Below, piece by piece: positions 25,351-32,796 of a stretch of 64,000 bases of DNA. This DNA is from Methanothrix soehngenii GP6 (lineage in GTDB: Archaea > Halobacteriota > Methanosarcinia > Methanotrichales > Methanotrichaceae). Position numbers and translations under genes: made by a program. The first letter of the stretch is position 1. Every line of letters begins with the position of its first letter. The stretch lies in assembly GCF_000204415.1 (NCBI RefSeq), contig NC_015416.1:1674001-1738000 (forward strand), read 5' to 3'. The notes under the pieces were generated by a model. That model was not told the origin of the DNA. It saw nothing but the letters and a program-made list of their open reading frames with translations, and searched no databases.

Positions 25351-26586
25351 TTGCTAAAAATCAGTTTAGTTGCGGTGTGTGTGATCTTGATAGCATGCAA
25401 TTGTATTGGAGACGGTTCAGGACAGGGAATGGATTACACGTACAACGAAACTACAGGTATATACAACGTATCAGCCGGCGATTCGTATCTCAAATCCATT
25501 GGTCCATATTCTTATTCAAAAATAATCGAATCAAGATATTATGAATACGACGCGACCAATGAATCATATATAACATTATTAGCACTAGGTGATATTTTAG
25601 AAGATCAGAAGAACTTTTATAAAGAAAAACGATATAATTCTGATTATGTAGGAAAATATGATGAGTCATTGTATTTTACCGAAAATGAAGCATATGACTT
25701 TATTCGACAATGTGATGCGCTCATAGTACTTGGCAATAATTTGCTTAATGAAACTAGCATTCTATTTGAACAAAATGACTACAATGGTACGGTGGAGTGT
25801 TATTACCGATTCTTGAAATTGCGGACAGTTACTCCTTCAATATTAGAATATGGGACTACTGCTGCCTATGTACTTTCAGATATACATAGTAACATGGGCA
25901 CATATAATGCTGGTGTAGATCGAGGTATGGAACAAGATCGTGATGGTATTGCACGTTATTTCGAATTTGATGATACTAAAGCAAGACAACAAGCAGAATC
26001 AGCTGCGTCTATACTAGCTGAAAAAGAACGAAAGAAAAGATATCAATCGTATTTCAATGATACTGGTATCAAAATCACAACAGGAGACTACGAATCCAGT
26101 AAGTTAGTTACTGTTCCACTGAATAATTGCGAGATAAGTTTTCAAATAAGAACTATTTATGAAATGGAAATAATACCATGTATTAATGTAGTGTCAAAAA
26201 CAGTAGGAACAGGTAAGTATTACCATACAGAAAACTTCACGATGGATTTATTTGTAATGGGTCATGATCATGACCTAATAATAACAATAGCAGATTATAT
26301 AGGGCCTGCAAAATATAAACCAACGAATCCATTTGATTCACTAAGTCTTGTGGACAGGAGAGGTTATAAGGTATTTGATTATGGAAGCATTTTTAGGATA
26401 GATGGACATACTGGAAGAAAATACGAGTCATTTAATTCTGAACGACCGAATAAACCGCATATGTGTGTAGTATCATACGCATTGGATTCAAACACCTTTG
26501 TGCAAGTGCATACTCAACATCTTGATCAAGATAAAGACGTTGCGTTATTACTGGAGACCTTACATATTGAGAAAAAGGTGAAGTGA
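25351..26586 (+). CDS. Predicted lipoprotein cargo gene of the element
   Basis: About 411 residues from a TTG behind GGAGGA. The N terminus is a signal sequence (LLKISLVAVCVILIACNC) with a lipobox-like L-I-A-C, so the mature protein is probably lipid-anchored outside the cell. The rest has no recognised domain: Tyr- and Asn-rich, with many N-x-S/T sequons (NET, NVS, NES, NGT), suited to glycosylation. It lies between the R2 hairpin and the recombinase remnant, outside the virion operons, so it may be a lysogeny-expressed surface protein, for example for superinfection exclusion. That role is inference. Confidence 0.6.
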   Translation: MLKISLVAVCVILIACNCIGDGSGQGMDYTYNETTGIYNVSAGDSYLKSIGPYSYSKIIESRYYEYDATNESYITLLALGDILEDQKNFYKEKRYNSDYVGKYDESLYFTENEAYDFIRQCDALIVLGNNLLNETSILFEQNDYNGTVECYYRFLKLRTVTPSILEYGTTAAYVLSDIHSNMGTYNAGVDRGMEQDRDGIARYFEFDDTKARQQAESAASILAEKERKKRYQSYFNDTGIKITTGDYESSKLVTVPLNNCEISFQIRTIYEMEIIPCINVVSKTVGTGKYYHTENFTMDLFVMGHDHDLIITIADYIGPAKYKPTNPFDSLSLVDRRGYKVFDYGSIFRIDGHTGRKYESFNSERPNKPHMCVVSYALDSNTFVQVHTQHLDQDKDVALLLETLHIEKKVK

Positions 26587-26703
26587 AGCAGGTTAAGACT
26601 TCACTTCTTCTCCGGCACCTTTTTTGCAGCAACATTTAGTTATACACTATGTCCCTTGTCTTAACAAATTAGGACTGTGAATAGCCAAATAGTCCATTGG
26701 AGT

Positions 26704-27051
26704 TTATTCCCAGATAACTTCTGACGCCATAAATGATGTCCGCGTATTCCTTAAACCTATCATGCCGCATCCTCTTAGTTCCCTGAAAGGTGGTGCTTCA
26801 TCTCCATTTGGGCTCAAAATAATCCGAAATTGCTGGCCGACACTATCCAAGCGAGAATCATTTTCAGTTTCAAAAGTACCGTCATAGCGTTTTTCTCCAT
26901 TCGGACTTGTTTCGGTAAGTGTCAAAGAAGATAAGACCACAGTTGTTTGTCTACCACCCGTCAAGCCTTGTCCAGTTCCTTTTATTTCAATCTCGCCCAC
27001 ACGTTCTGATTCTATTTCCCAAGATCTTTTTTTGATTTTCATATTAATCAC
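26704..27051 (-). CDS. Unknown 115-residue protein
   Basis: A minus-strand frame with an acidic, beta-rich character (ERVGEIEIKGTGQGLTGG ... VVLSSLTLTETSPNGEKRYDGTFET). ATG at 27,051, or a second Met three codons later. No signal sequence or named domain. It is the only clear minus-strand gene of the element and may be a cargo or a regulator. Coding is plausible but not certain. Confidence 0.5.
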   Translation of the reverse strand: MINMKIKKRSWEIESERVGEIEIKGTGQGLTGGRQTTVVLSSLTLTETSPNGEKRYDGTFETENDSRLDSVGQQFRIILSPNGDEAPPFRELRGCGMIGLRNTRTSFMASEVIWE

Positions 27052-27126
27052 TCTAAATCTCTGATAGATTACTTGCTAGAAATAATTTTGGGTAAAGATA
27101 GTAGCATTTGGCATGAGTATTACAGC

Positions 27127-27297
27127 CTACAGCTTTAGGAACTTATCATACTTGGATCGCTTGATATCGTCGGCTTGGTTCAGGTATTTCATTGTTGTCT
27201 TTATGTCGCTGTGGCGTAGAATGCTTGGATGGCTTGCTTCACACTCGAAAAAAGTGATATATGTATGATACAAGTTAAGCGCTGTGGTATCAGCAAT
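27127..27297 (-). pseudogene. Remnant of a second tyrosine recombinase
   Basis: On the minus strand, a frame ending at a stop at 27,127-27,129 reads the C terminus of a recombinase: LRHSDIKTTMKYLNQADDI then KRSKYDKFLKL. This has the His-box and the catalytic Tyr region of the family (compare LLRHRDIRTT and RYNQCLKL of the intact integrase). The frame is closed by a stop at 27,298-27,300, and the catalytic Arg and Lys boxes are missing, so it is only the tail end. It sits about 60 bases from attR. Confidence 0.7.
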
Positions 27298-27358
27298 CTA
27301 TTTATCCTTGTATGGGGTTGATGCAACATAGGAGCATGACTATTAGAAATTCGCGACT

Positions 27359-27465
27359 GGCGGTTTGCTGCTGCCGCAACGCAGATTTTAAATAGTCTTA
27401 GGTAAAGCTTCGAGGGTCAGAGTCGAGGTCGCCTAGCTTGGTATGGCGCAGGTTTGCTAAACCTG
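27359..27465. repeat. Right attachment repeat (attR), 107 bp
   Basis: Identical to 11,936-12,042. Upstream flank is element sequence and downstream flank is the host 3' half of tRNA-Ser. The repeat ends exactly at the end of the anticodon stem, the common cut region of tRNA-targeting recombinases. Confidence 0.95.
27384..27393 (+). promoter_or_regulatory. TATA box of the intact tRNA-Ser, attR copy
   Basis: GATTTTAAAT about 30 bases before the tRNA start. This copy came in with the element, so the working tRNA-Ser is now driven by an element-borne promoter of identical sequence. Confidence 0.6.
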
Positions 27466-27506
27466 TTCCGCTCCGCGGATCGTGGGTTCGAATCCCACCC
27501 TCGGCG
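27422..27506 (+). tRNA. tRNA-Ser (anticodon GCT)
   Basis: An 85-base class II tRNA. Acceptor stem GTCGAGG pairs with CCTCGGC (one G-U), the anticodon stem CAGGT/ACCTG encloses TTGCTAA with anticodon GCT, a long variable arm (TCCGC..GCGGA) is present, and the T arm is GTGGG-TTCGAAT-CCCAC. Discriminator G fits serine. CCA is not encoded. Bases 27,422-27,465 are inside attR and the rest is host. Confidence 0.95.
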
Positions 27507-27888
27507 CTATTTTACCAGTTAAATCACAGTTAGCTTCTTAATCTCATAATAAGGTTGGACCTACGTGGTTCAATGAAGCGGCTAATGATATTCATTGATA
27601 ACACAAATATATTTCGAGGTTCGCGAGAAGAAAAACTCAAATTCGACTACCAGAAGTTGAGGAATACTTCTTTGGGATATATATCACTCACTGAAAATAG
27701 CAACAGGATAAGTTAATGTATTTTTTGCGGGGGGGCCGAGCGAAAGTGCCCGAACAATTCAATTTCCCATATGCATTTCATCATGATTTAGGATCCACGA
27801 ATCGAATAGATCAGCCAAATCAAACGGCTAAATGCAAATTGCACTCTGTTGGAAAAATATGCATCAGTAGCCCGCTCGGCCCATGCTG
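27507..27888. other. Non-coding stretch after tRNA-Ser
   Basis: About 380 bases without a convincing gene or repeat. A frame at 27,716 onwards lacks protein-like composition. Confidence 0.4.
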
Positions 27889-28200
27889 CTACTCCTCACA
27901 CTCCTCCTCTGCGGGAAGGGCATTAGGCAGGAAGTCCTCTACACCATTTCCTCTTATGTTCTCTGCATCATACCCTGTCCTCTTGGAGACCCTGGATTTG
28001 GGAGTCCACACGATCTCATCCTGCTCATAGGTCTCCCCAGTGGTATAACACCTGACCATTGGTGCGCCCATGAATTCCACCTGCAAGTTGCACAACGGAC
28101 AGATCGCTACCTCGACCTCTCCTTTATTATTTGTTCTCTCCACGCTGAGCATTATTCCCACTCTCTTGAACCACGGTTTATGGGCTGTCCAAATCTCCAC
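27889..28200 (-). CDS. Small protein with a Cys motif, unknown
   Basis: Up to 103 residues. AICPLCNLQV and a later VRCYTTG suggest a zinc-ribbon-like knuckle, and the C terminus is acidic (LPAEEECEE). ATG at 28,200 or a second Met at 28,152. It lies in a variable region and no family is recognised. Confidence 0.5.
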   Translation of the reverse strand: MEIWTAHKPWFKRVGIMLSVERTNNKGEVEVAICPLCNLQVEFMGAPMVRCYTTGETYEQDEIVWTPKSRVSKRTGYDAENIRGNGVEDFLPNALPAEEECEE

Positions 28201-28478
28201 TTATTTAAGCTTGGCCCTTTTTGCCAGAGCCAAACCATAAATATCTATGTTTTAAGTTTAAAGCTATTTAAGAAAAGATCATAATAATTCATATCCGTTT
28301 TCTTCTGGATCTCTGAAGATAACGCTGGAGGATTGCGTTATTCCTCTCTAGATCATGATCTGATCATATGGCCTGGAGGATTTTATTGCCCCTAATTTGC
28401 CGCCAAAAGAGGAAATTCGATGCGCAGATAATGCTCATAATAGTTCCTAAAGTATCAGACGGTGAGGGGAGGGAGGTG
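28201..28478. other. Non-coding stretch
   Basis: About 280 bases between two minus-strand genes, with no named structure. The region carries AT-rich words near 28,236-28,285 that could hold the promoter of the gene at 28,200. Confidence 0.4.
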
Positions 28479-29269
28479 CTACCTCGCCCCTCCACCGCCT
28501 CCTCCCCCACCGCCGCCACCGCCAAATCCGCCCCCGCTTCCCCCGCCGAATCCTCCGGAGCTGCTGGACTTGGGAGAGCTGGAGGAGTAGGCATGGCCGA
28601 AGCTGGTATGGATGGTATGGATGGCCACCGCTTCGGGAATGGGGATGTTAAAATCCTTCAATGCTTTCTCCACCTTGTCCCCCACCCCGAGAGCAGTGCC
28701 ATAGATCAGCCACTCCTTCCACATATTCAGGTCACTGGGTGAATACCGCTGGATCATGGCATAGTCGCCCAAAAAGGTTCGAAAGGCATCCCACTCCAGC
28801 TTCTCTTTATAGTAGTCCTCCTTCCAGCGACCAAAGAGGGTGGAGGGGGCAGATACCGCCAGGCTTGACTGCAAGAGCAGAATCATAGCCGTGATTGCCA
28901 CCGGATCTCCCAGGACGCCCGAACCCATGATAAAGGGGACGATGAAGAGAGCTCCCCAGATGAGGGGAAGGATTAGATGCCTGGTCTGAATCCCGATTCC
29001 CAGGGCTCTGATGCCCCTGCCGACCGCATGACGGGAAACCACATCCTTGTCAACGTAATGCAGGATCTCGTCCATGGCGCTGCGCAGCCTGGCCAGCTGG
29101 ACTGTATCGTTGGACTTTGCCAGGGATTTCACCTCCGCCTCAAAGCCCGGAGCAGAGAACGCCCCTCCTCGAGAGTTATCCTGGAGAAACTCGATCACCC
29201 TTCTCTCATAGTCATCGAGATCCGGTGCAGATGGGGAGAGGACCATTATCTCGGTCCCGGATAATGTAT
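28479..29269 (-). pseudogene. DUF2207-type membrane protein, C-terminal part cut off by an IS
   Basis: The last ~261 residues of a membrane protein that begins at 32,015. They include two membrane helices (LILPLIWGALFIVPFIMGSG and VAITAMILLLQSSLAV) and the Gly-rich tail with a terminal AR, a DUF2207 hallmark. The residues at the break (DTLSGTEIMVL) continue exactly from RDIIRID of the upstream part once the IS and one target copy are removed, so the original frame was intact and about 607 residues long. No start of its own is likely. Confidence 0.85.
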
Positions 29270-30976
29270 CCCACATCCCGCAGGTGGCATTTCTTTTATG
29301 AAACATTTTTATGTTGACATGATCTTTTAAGTGGAAAAGGGATATGAAGGGGCTTGAAATGAAATTATCAACGCTATCGCTTGACCACTTAGGTTTAGTT
29401 GCCGCGATATTCGATGCTTTGGGAATTTCAGAGGTGATTGATGAATCGATTCCTAAGACTCGTAACTGCAAACTGAGCCATTCTGCGATAATAAAAGCAA
29501 TGGTGATCAACGGATTGGGTTTCGCGGAACGCAGACTGTATATATTTCCCAGCTACTTTGAAAATTTAGCGCTAGAACGTCTTTTTAATCCTGGTGTTGT
29601 CCCAGAAGATTTTAACGAGGATGTTGTCGGCAGAACCCTCGACCGGATCAATAAATTTGGCTCGACGGCTCTTTTCAATAATATAGCCATGAAATGCATG
29701 CAACAGCTCGCTTTTGGCACTAATATCTACCATGTTGATACCACGAGTTTTGGTGTTCATGGCGATTACGAAGGACTGGACTGCAATCCTGCTATGGAGA
29801 TAACTCTTGGTCATCCTAAAGACGGTCGCTGGGATCTAAAACAGTTCATTGTGAGCATGGTGACCAATCAATGCGGTATTCCTCTCTTTGTCCAGGCCCA
29901 TTCAGGAAATAAATCGGATAAGAAAACTCTTATTGAGACGATTCAGATGTTCAAGTCTAATCTGGACTTCTCCGGAAAGAACTACTTTGCGGCAGATAGC
30001 GCCCTCTTCAGTTCCGAGAATATTCGTCTTCTTGGCGATAGCACTCTATGGATAACTCGCGTTCCAACAACCGTTCGTGAGGTTAAAGATCTTCAGAGAC
30101 TAGATCTAGAGATGAAAACATGCTCTGATGATCGATATAGTATCTTTGAGACGGAAATTAACTATGGAGGAATAGATCAGAAGTGGGTTGTGGTCGATTC
30201 CAGAGAAATGCATGCTAGTAAGGCAAAGACTTTCGATAGACGGATCGGCAAAGAGTTCACTGAAGCGCGAAAATCGCTTAAGAAACTGGGATATATAGTT
30301 TTTGCGTGTGAAGCTGATGCCAGAAAGGCTGCAGATCGATGGATATCGGAAAATCCTCATTTCACACTAACTGGCTTAAGTATATGTGAAATCTCCAAAC
30401 GCATCGACTCAAAGAGAGGCCGTCCAAAGAAGGATGAGCAGCTTGAGAAAGGCTATCTCATTGAAGGAGAAGTTCAGCGAAATGAGGCAACGATCGCTAA
30501 CGAGAGATCTAGACTTGGCAGATTCGTCCTGGCGAGTAACGATAAGACTCTCGAGGGGGAATTGATGCTTCAATATTACAAAGGCCAAAACGCTGTCGAG
30601 AAAGGCTTTCGATTCCTAAAAGACAAAAGCTTCCGAGTGGCAGAAGTCTATCTCAAGAAAGAGGAAAGGATCGAAGCTCTATCCATGATAATGGTTCTAT
30701 CTCTGTTGATCTATTCGATTGCAGAATGGATGATTCGGAAGAGGCTGAAAGAATCAGGAGAAACTGTGTTAAACCAGCTAGGGAAACCCACGCAATGTCC
30801 TACGTTGAAATGGATATTCCAAAAGTTCAGGAATATAAATGAGGCAATTATTGAACTGAAGGGATCGGTTCATCGAGAGGTCATTAATCTAAATGAAGAA
30901 CAAATTAAAATTATCAAGTTGTTCGGCCTAGGATGTGAAAAATGCTATATCGGATGAGAGACATGCGGGATGTGGG
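29270..30976 (+). mobile_element. IS1634-family insertion sequence, 1,707 bp
   Basis: Ends are CCCACATCCCGCA on the left and its complement on the right (13 bp perfect, extending with a mismatch). The element is flanked by ATGTAT at 29,264-29,269 and 30,977-30,982, a 6-bp target duplication. It carries one transposase gene. It lies within the DUF2207 gene. Intact ends and a full gene suggest a recent, possibly active copy. Confidence 0.92.
29344..30957 (+). CDS. IS1634-type DDE transposase
   Basis: A 537-residue IS4-superfamily transposase. The N terminus matches the DUF4277-type domain (LDHLGLVAAIFDALGISEVI ... NGLGFAERRLYIFPSYFE), and the acidic catalytic residues lie in YHVDTTSF, YFAADSALF and NAVEKGFRFLKD (D, D, E). 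No frameshift or stop is present. ATG at 29,344 or 29,359. Its 3' end lies inside the right inverted repeat region. Confidence 0.92.
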   Translation: MKGLEMKLSTLSLDHLGLVAAIFDALGISEVIDESIPKTRNCKLSHSAIIKAMVINGLGFAERRLYIFPSYFENLALERLFNPGVVPEDFNEDVVGRTLDRINKFGSTALFNNIAMKCMQQLAFGTNIYHVDTTSFGVHGDYEGLDCNPAMEITLGHPKDGRWDLKQFIVSMVTNQCGIPLFVQAHSGNKSDKKTLIETIQMFKSNLDFSGKNYFAADSALFSSENIRLLGDSTLWITRVPTTVREVKDLQRLDLEMKTCSDDRYSIFETEINYGGIDQKWVVVDSREMHASKAKTFDRRIGKEFTEARKSLKKLGYIVFACEADARKAADRWISENPHFTLTGLSICEISKRIDSKRGRPKKDEQLEKGYLIEGEVQRNEATIANERSRLGRFVLASNDKTLEGELMLQYYKGQNAVEKGFRFLKDKSFRVAEVYLKKEERIEALSMIMVLSLLIYSIAEWMIRKRLKESGETVLNQLGKPTQCPTLKWIFQKFRNINEAIIELKGSVHREVINLNEEQIKIIKLFGLGCEKCYIG

Positions 30977-32015
30977 ATGTATCTATCCTGATGATATCCC
31001 GCTTATGCAGATCCAGCAACGTGGCATAGAATCCGTCCTGATCGAAATCGAAGGCATCCCCCTTGAAGAGCATATTCACCTGCCAGGGCCTTCTCCTGCT
31101 GGGTGGGGTGGAAAGGGCCCTGGGCACGGTATATCTCTTCTCCCTGCCAATGAGCAGGTAGACGAGAATCAATAGCATTGGCAGTGCAGCCACTAAAAAG
31201 CGCAATACGAACAATAGGCTTGATCCCTCACTTTCCTGAGCGGTGATGGTCCTCTGATAGACATTCGAGACCTCTCGGGTGATGCCCTCGATGATATTCG
31301 CTGTCTGGGGCAGGAGAAGCATCTCAACCTCTATCAGCTCATCTTTGGGGCTGCCACCAGTGATGACCCAAATCTCTCCCTCCTTTTGAGTTCTCAATTG
31401 AGGATGAGTGAAAAGCTCTACTATCAATTCGTCCGGGTCATGAATGTATATCGCAATCTGCCGGTAGGGCAGATGCTCATTCGCCAGCATGAGGTTCCAG
31501 TGGCATAACTCCTGGTCGCACTCCAGATAGGGATGAATGCGGAAGAGATACTCCATCTGATATTGCCCGGTAGAGAACCTCTGGGGATAGTAGCCTCCCG
31601 CCTCATTCACCAGGGCCAGGGAGGCGATCTCGCTATTGTAGCGATTGCCTGAGGCCGATAATATCTGAACTGTGCCATTATGATCCCTTACATAGGGCAC
31701 AGCCCCCGAGGTGGGGAGGATACTCAGGGGCTCTATATAAGGGATGTCCAGGCTCTGGCTGGAGAGGGGCATTTTCCAATTGCGGTAGAGCATCCGGTAC
31801 TTCCCCGAGCTTTTCACCTGATAGTCGAACCTCTCAGCCAGAGTGCCGTTGAGGTACAGATCTGCCCGGTAGCTGTCAACATACACATCCCCCAAAAAGA
31901 GGCCTGCCGGGAAGGGCTCCTCCAGGAATGGAATGCCTCCGGTTAGATAAAGCCCGCCAAGGCCGATCAGGGCCACAATGCCAATTAATACAGCTGCTTG
32001 CCTCTCCTCTTTCAT
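30977..32015 (-). pseudogene. DUF2207-type membrane protein, N-terminal part
   Basis: The first ~346 residues of the interrupted protein. A signal or anchor helix (AVLIGIVALIGLGGLYL), a beta-rich outside domain (YRADLYLNGTLAERFDYQVK), a second membrane helix (FVLRFLVAALPMLLILVYLL) and the start of the cytoplasmic part are seen. The frame enters the IS and ends after ten foreign residues at 30,945. In many genomes DUF2207 genes sit next to lemA, as here; their job in the envelope is unknown. The truncated protein lacks the C-terminal helices and Gly tail and is probably inactive. Confidence 0.85.
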
Positions 32016-32062
32016 CCCATGCCACCTTCATTCTTGGAGCTGCGGATTGTGGTCAAATGTTA

Positions 32063-32656
32063 TTATTTCCACTCCACCTTTGGCCGTGATGGTTCTGTCT
32101 CCTCTCCGGTATAATATCCCGCCCGGCGCAGCTCATCCTCCTCGAAGCTGAGGTAGTCGAGCCTGGGCATGGAGGCAGCTATCCAGCGGGAGGGGAACGT
32201 ATCGCGCATGGTATTGAACTCCTGCACGATGTTGTTGTAGGTGTACCTGTGTCTGGCTATCTCATCCTCCAGCTCCCGGATGGCATTCATGGAGTTTATC
32301 GTTGCCTGGGAGGTCTTCAGATCGGGATAGCTCTCTGCCACCAGGCGGATGTTGCCCAAAACCCCGCGGCTCTCCTTCTCCACCCTTCCCAATTCTTGCG
32401 CCCCCGCTTCTTGTAGCCCCGATCTCATCCCCGTGATCTTCTCCAGGGTCTGTCTCTCGAAATGGGCATAGCTCTCTATGGAGTCTACAAGCTGCTCGAT
32501 GGTGTCCAGCCTCTTTTTCATGGCCACTTTAATCTGGGAGAGGGTGGCATCAGCGCCATTTCTCAGGCTCTGCAGGCGGTTATAGGTCATCACAAAGTAG
32601 CCTGCTACAAGGAGTAAAACTGCCAGGATAATCAGAAGCATGAGGGAGTCGATCAT
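32063..32656 (-). CDS. lemA: LemA family protein
   Basis: About 197 residues with one N-terminal membrane helix (SLMLLIILAVLLLVAGYFVM) and a long alpha-helical bundle outside (YNRLQSLRNGADATLSQIKV ... FNTMRDTFPSRWIA), the LemA plan. The ATG at 32,656 is preferred; 32,683 would add a short unrelated tail. It lies 47 bases before the interrupted DUF2207 gene on the same strand, a common pairing, so both were probably one operon. Exact function unknown. Confidence 0.88.
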   Translation of the reverse strand: MIDSLMLLIILAVLLLVAGYFVMTYNRLQSLRNGADATLSQIKVAMKKRLDTIEQLVDSIESYAHFERQTLEKITGMRSGLQEAGAQELGRVEKESRGVLGNIRLVAESYPDLKTSQATINSMNAIRELEDEIARHRYTYNNIVQEFNTMRDTFPSRWIAASMPRLDYLSFEEDELRRAGYYTGEETEPSRPKVEWK

Positions 32657-32796
32657 CAATTGAATTATGCATCTTATTTGCATAAATAACTAGCTTCATT
32701 GCATGAGACAGGAGCTCCCCGCCCCGGATTCGCTCGAAAAAAATGTGGATTTGGGCGGGATGAAGTCCTGCCGGCAGTACTCCTGCATCATCTGCC

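Larger units (their letters stand above)
11936..27465. mobile_element. Integrated virus-like element in tRNA-Ser(GCT)
   Basis: An AT-rich block bounded by perfect 107-bp direct repeats (11,936-12,042 and 27,359-27,465). Excision between repeats would release a circle of 15,423 bp and leave one intact tRNA-Ser gene. Contents in order: tyrosine recombinase, SWIM and coiled-coil small proteins, hairpin region, scaffold, capsid, decoration, adaptor and stopper genes, small RHH-type proteins, SF3 helicase, TerS, TerL, portal, MuF protein, a lipoprotein cargo gene, an unknown minus-strand gene and a recombinase remnant. No tail genes are visible. It may be a tailless capsid-forming satellite or a provirus that lost its tail module. 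Confidence 0.9.

Noticed and set aside
25260-25544. 94-codon plus-strand frame
   Set aside because: Overlaps the lipoprotein start in another frame; composition is not protein-like and the lipoprotein has a clear signal sequence and ribosome site.
27716-28030. 104-codon plus-strand frame after tRNA-Ser
   Set aside because: Partly antisense to the better-looking minus-strand small gene and lacks coding character.
28485-28560. CCACCGCC-type simple repeat resembling a satellite
   Set aside because: It is the coding sequence of the Gly-rich tail of the DUF2207 protein on the minus strand.
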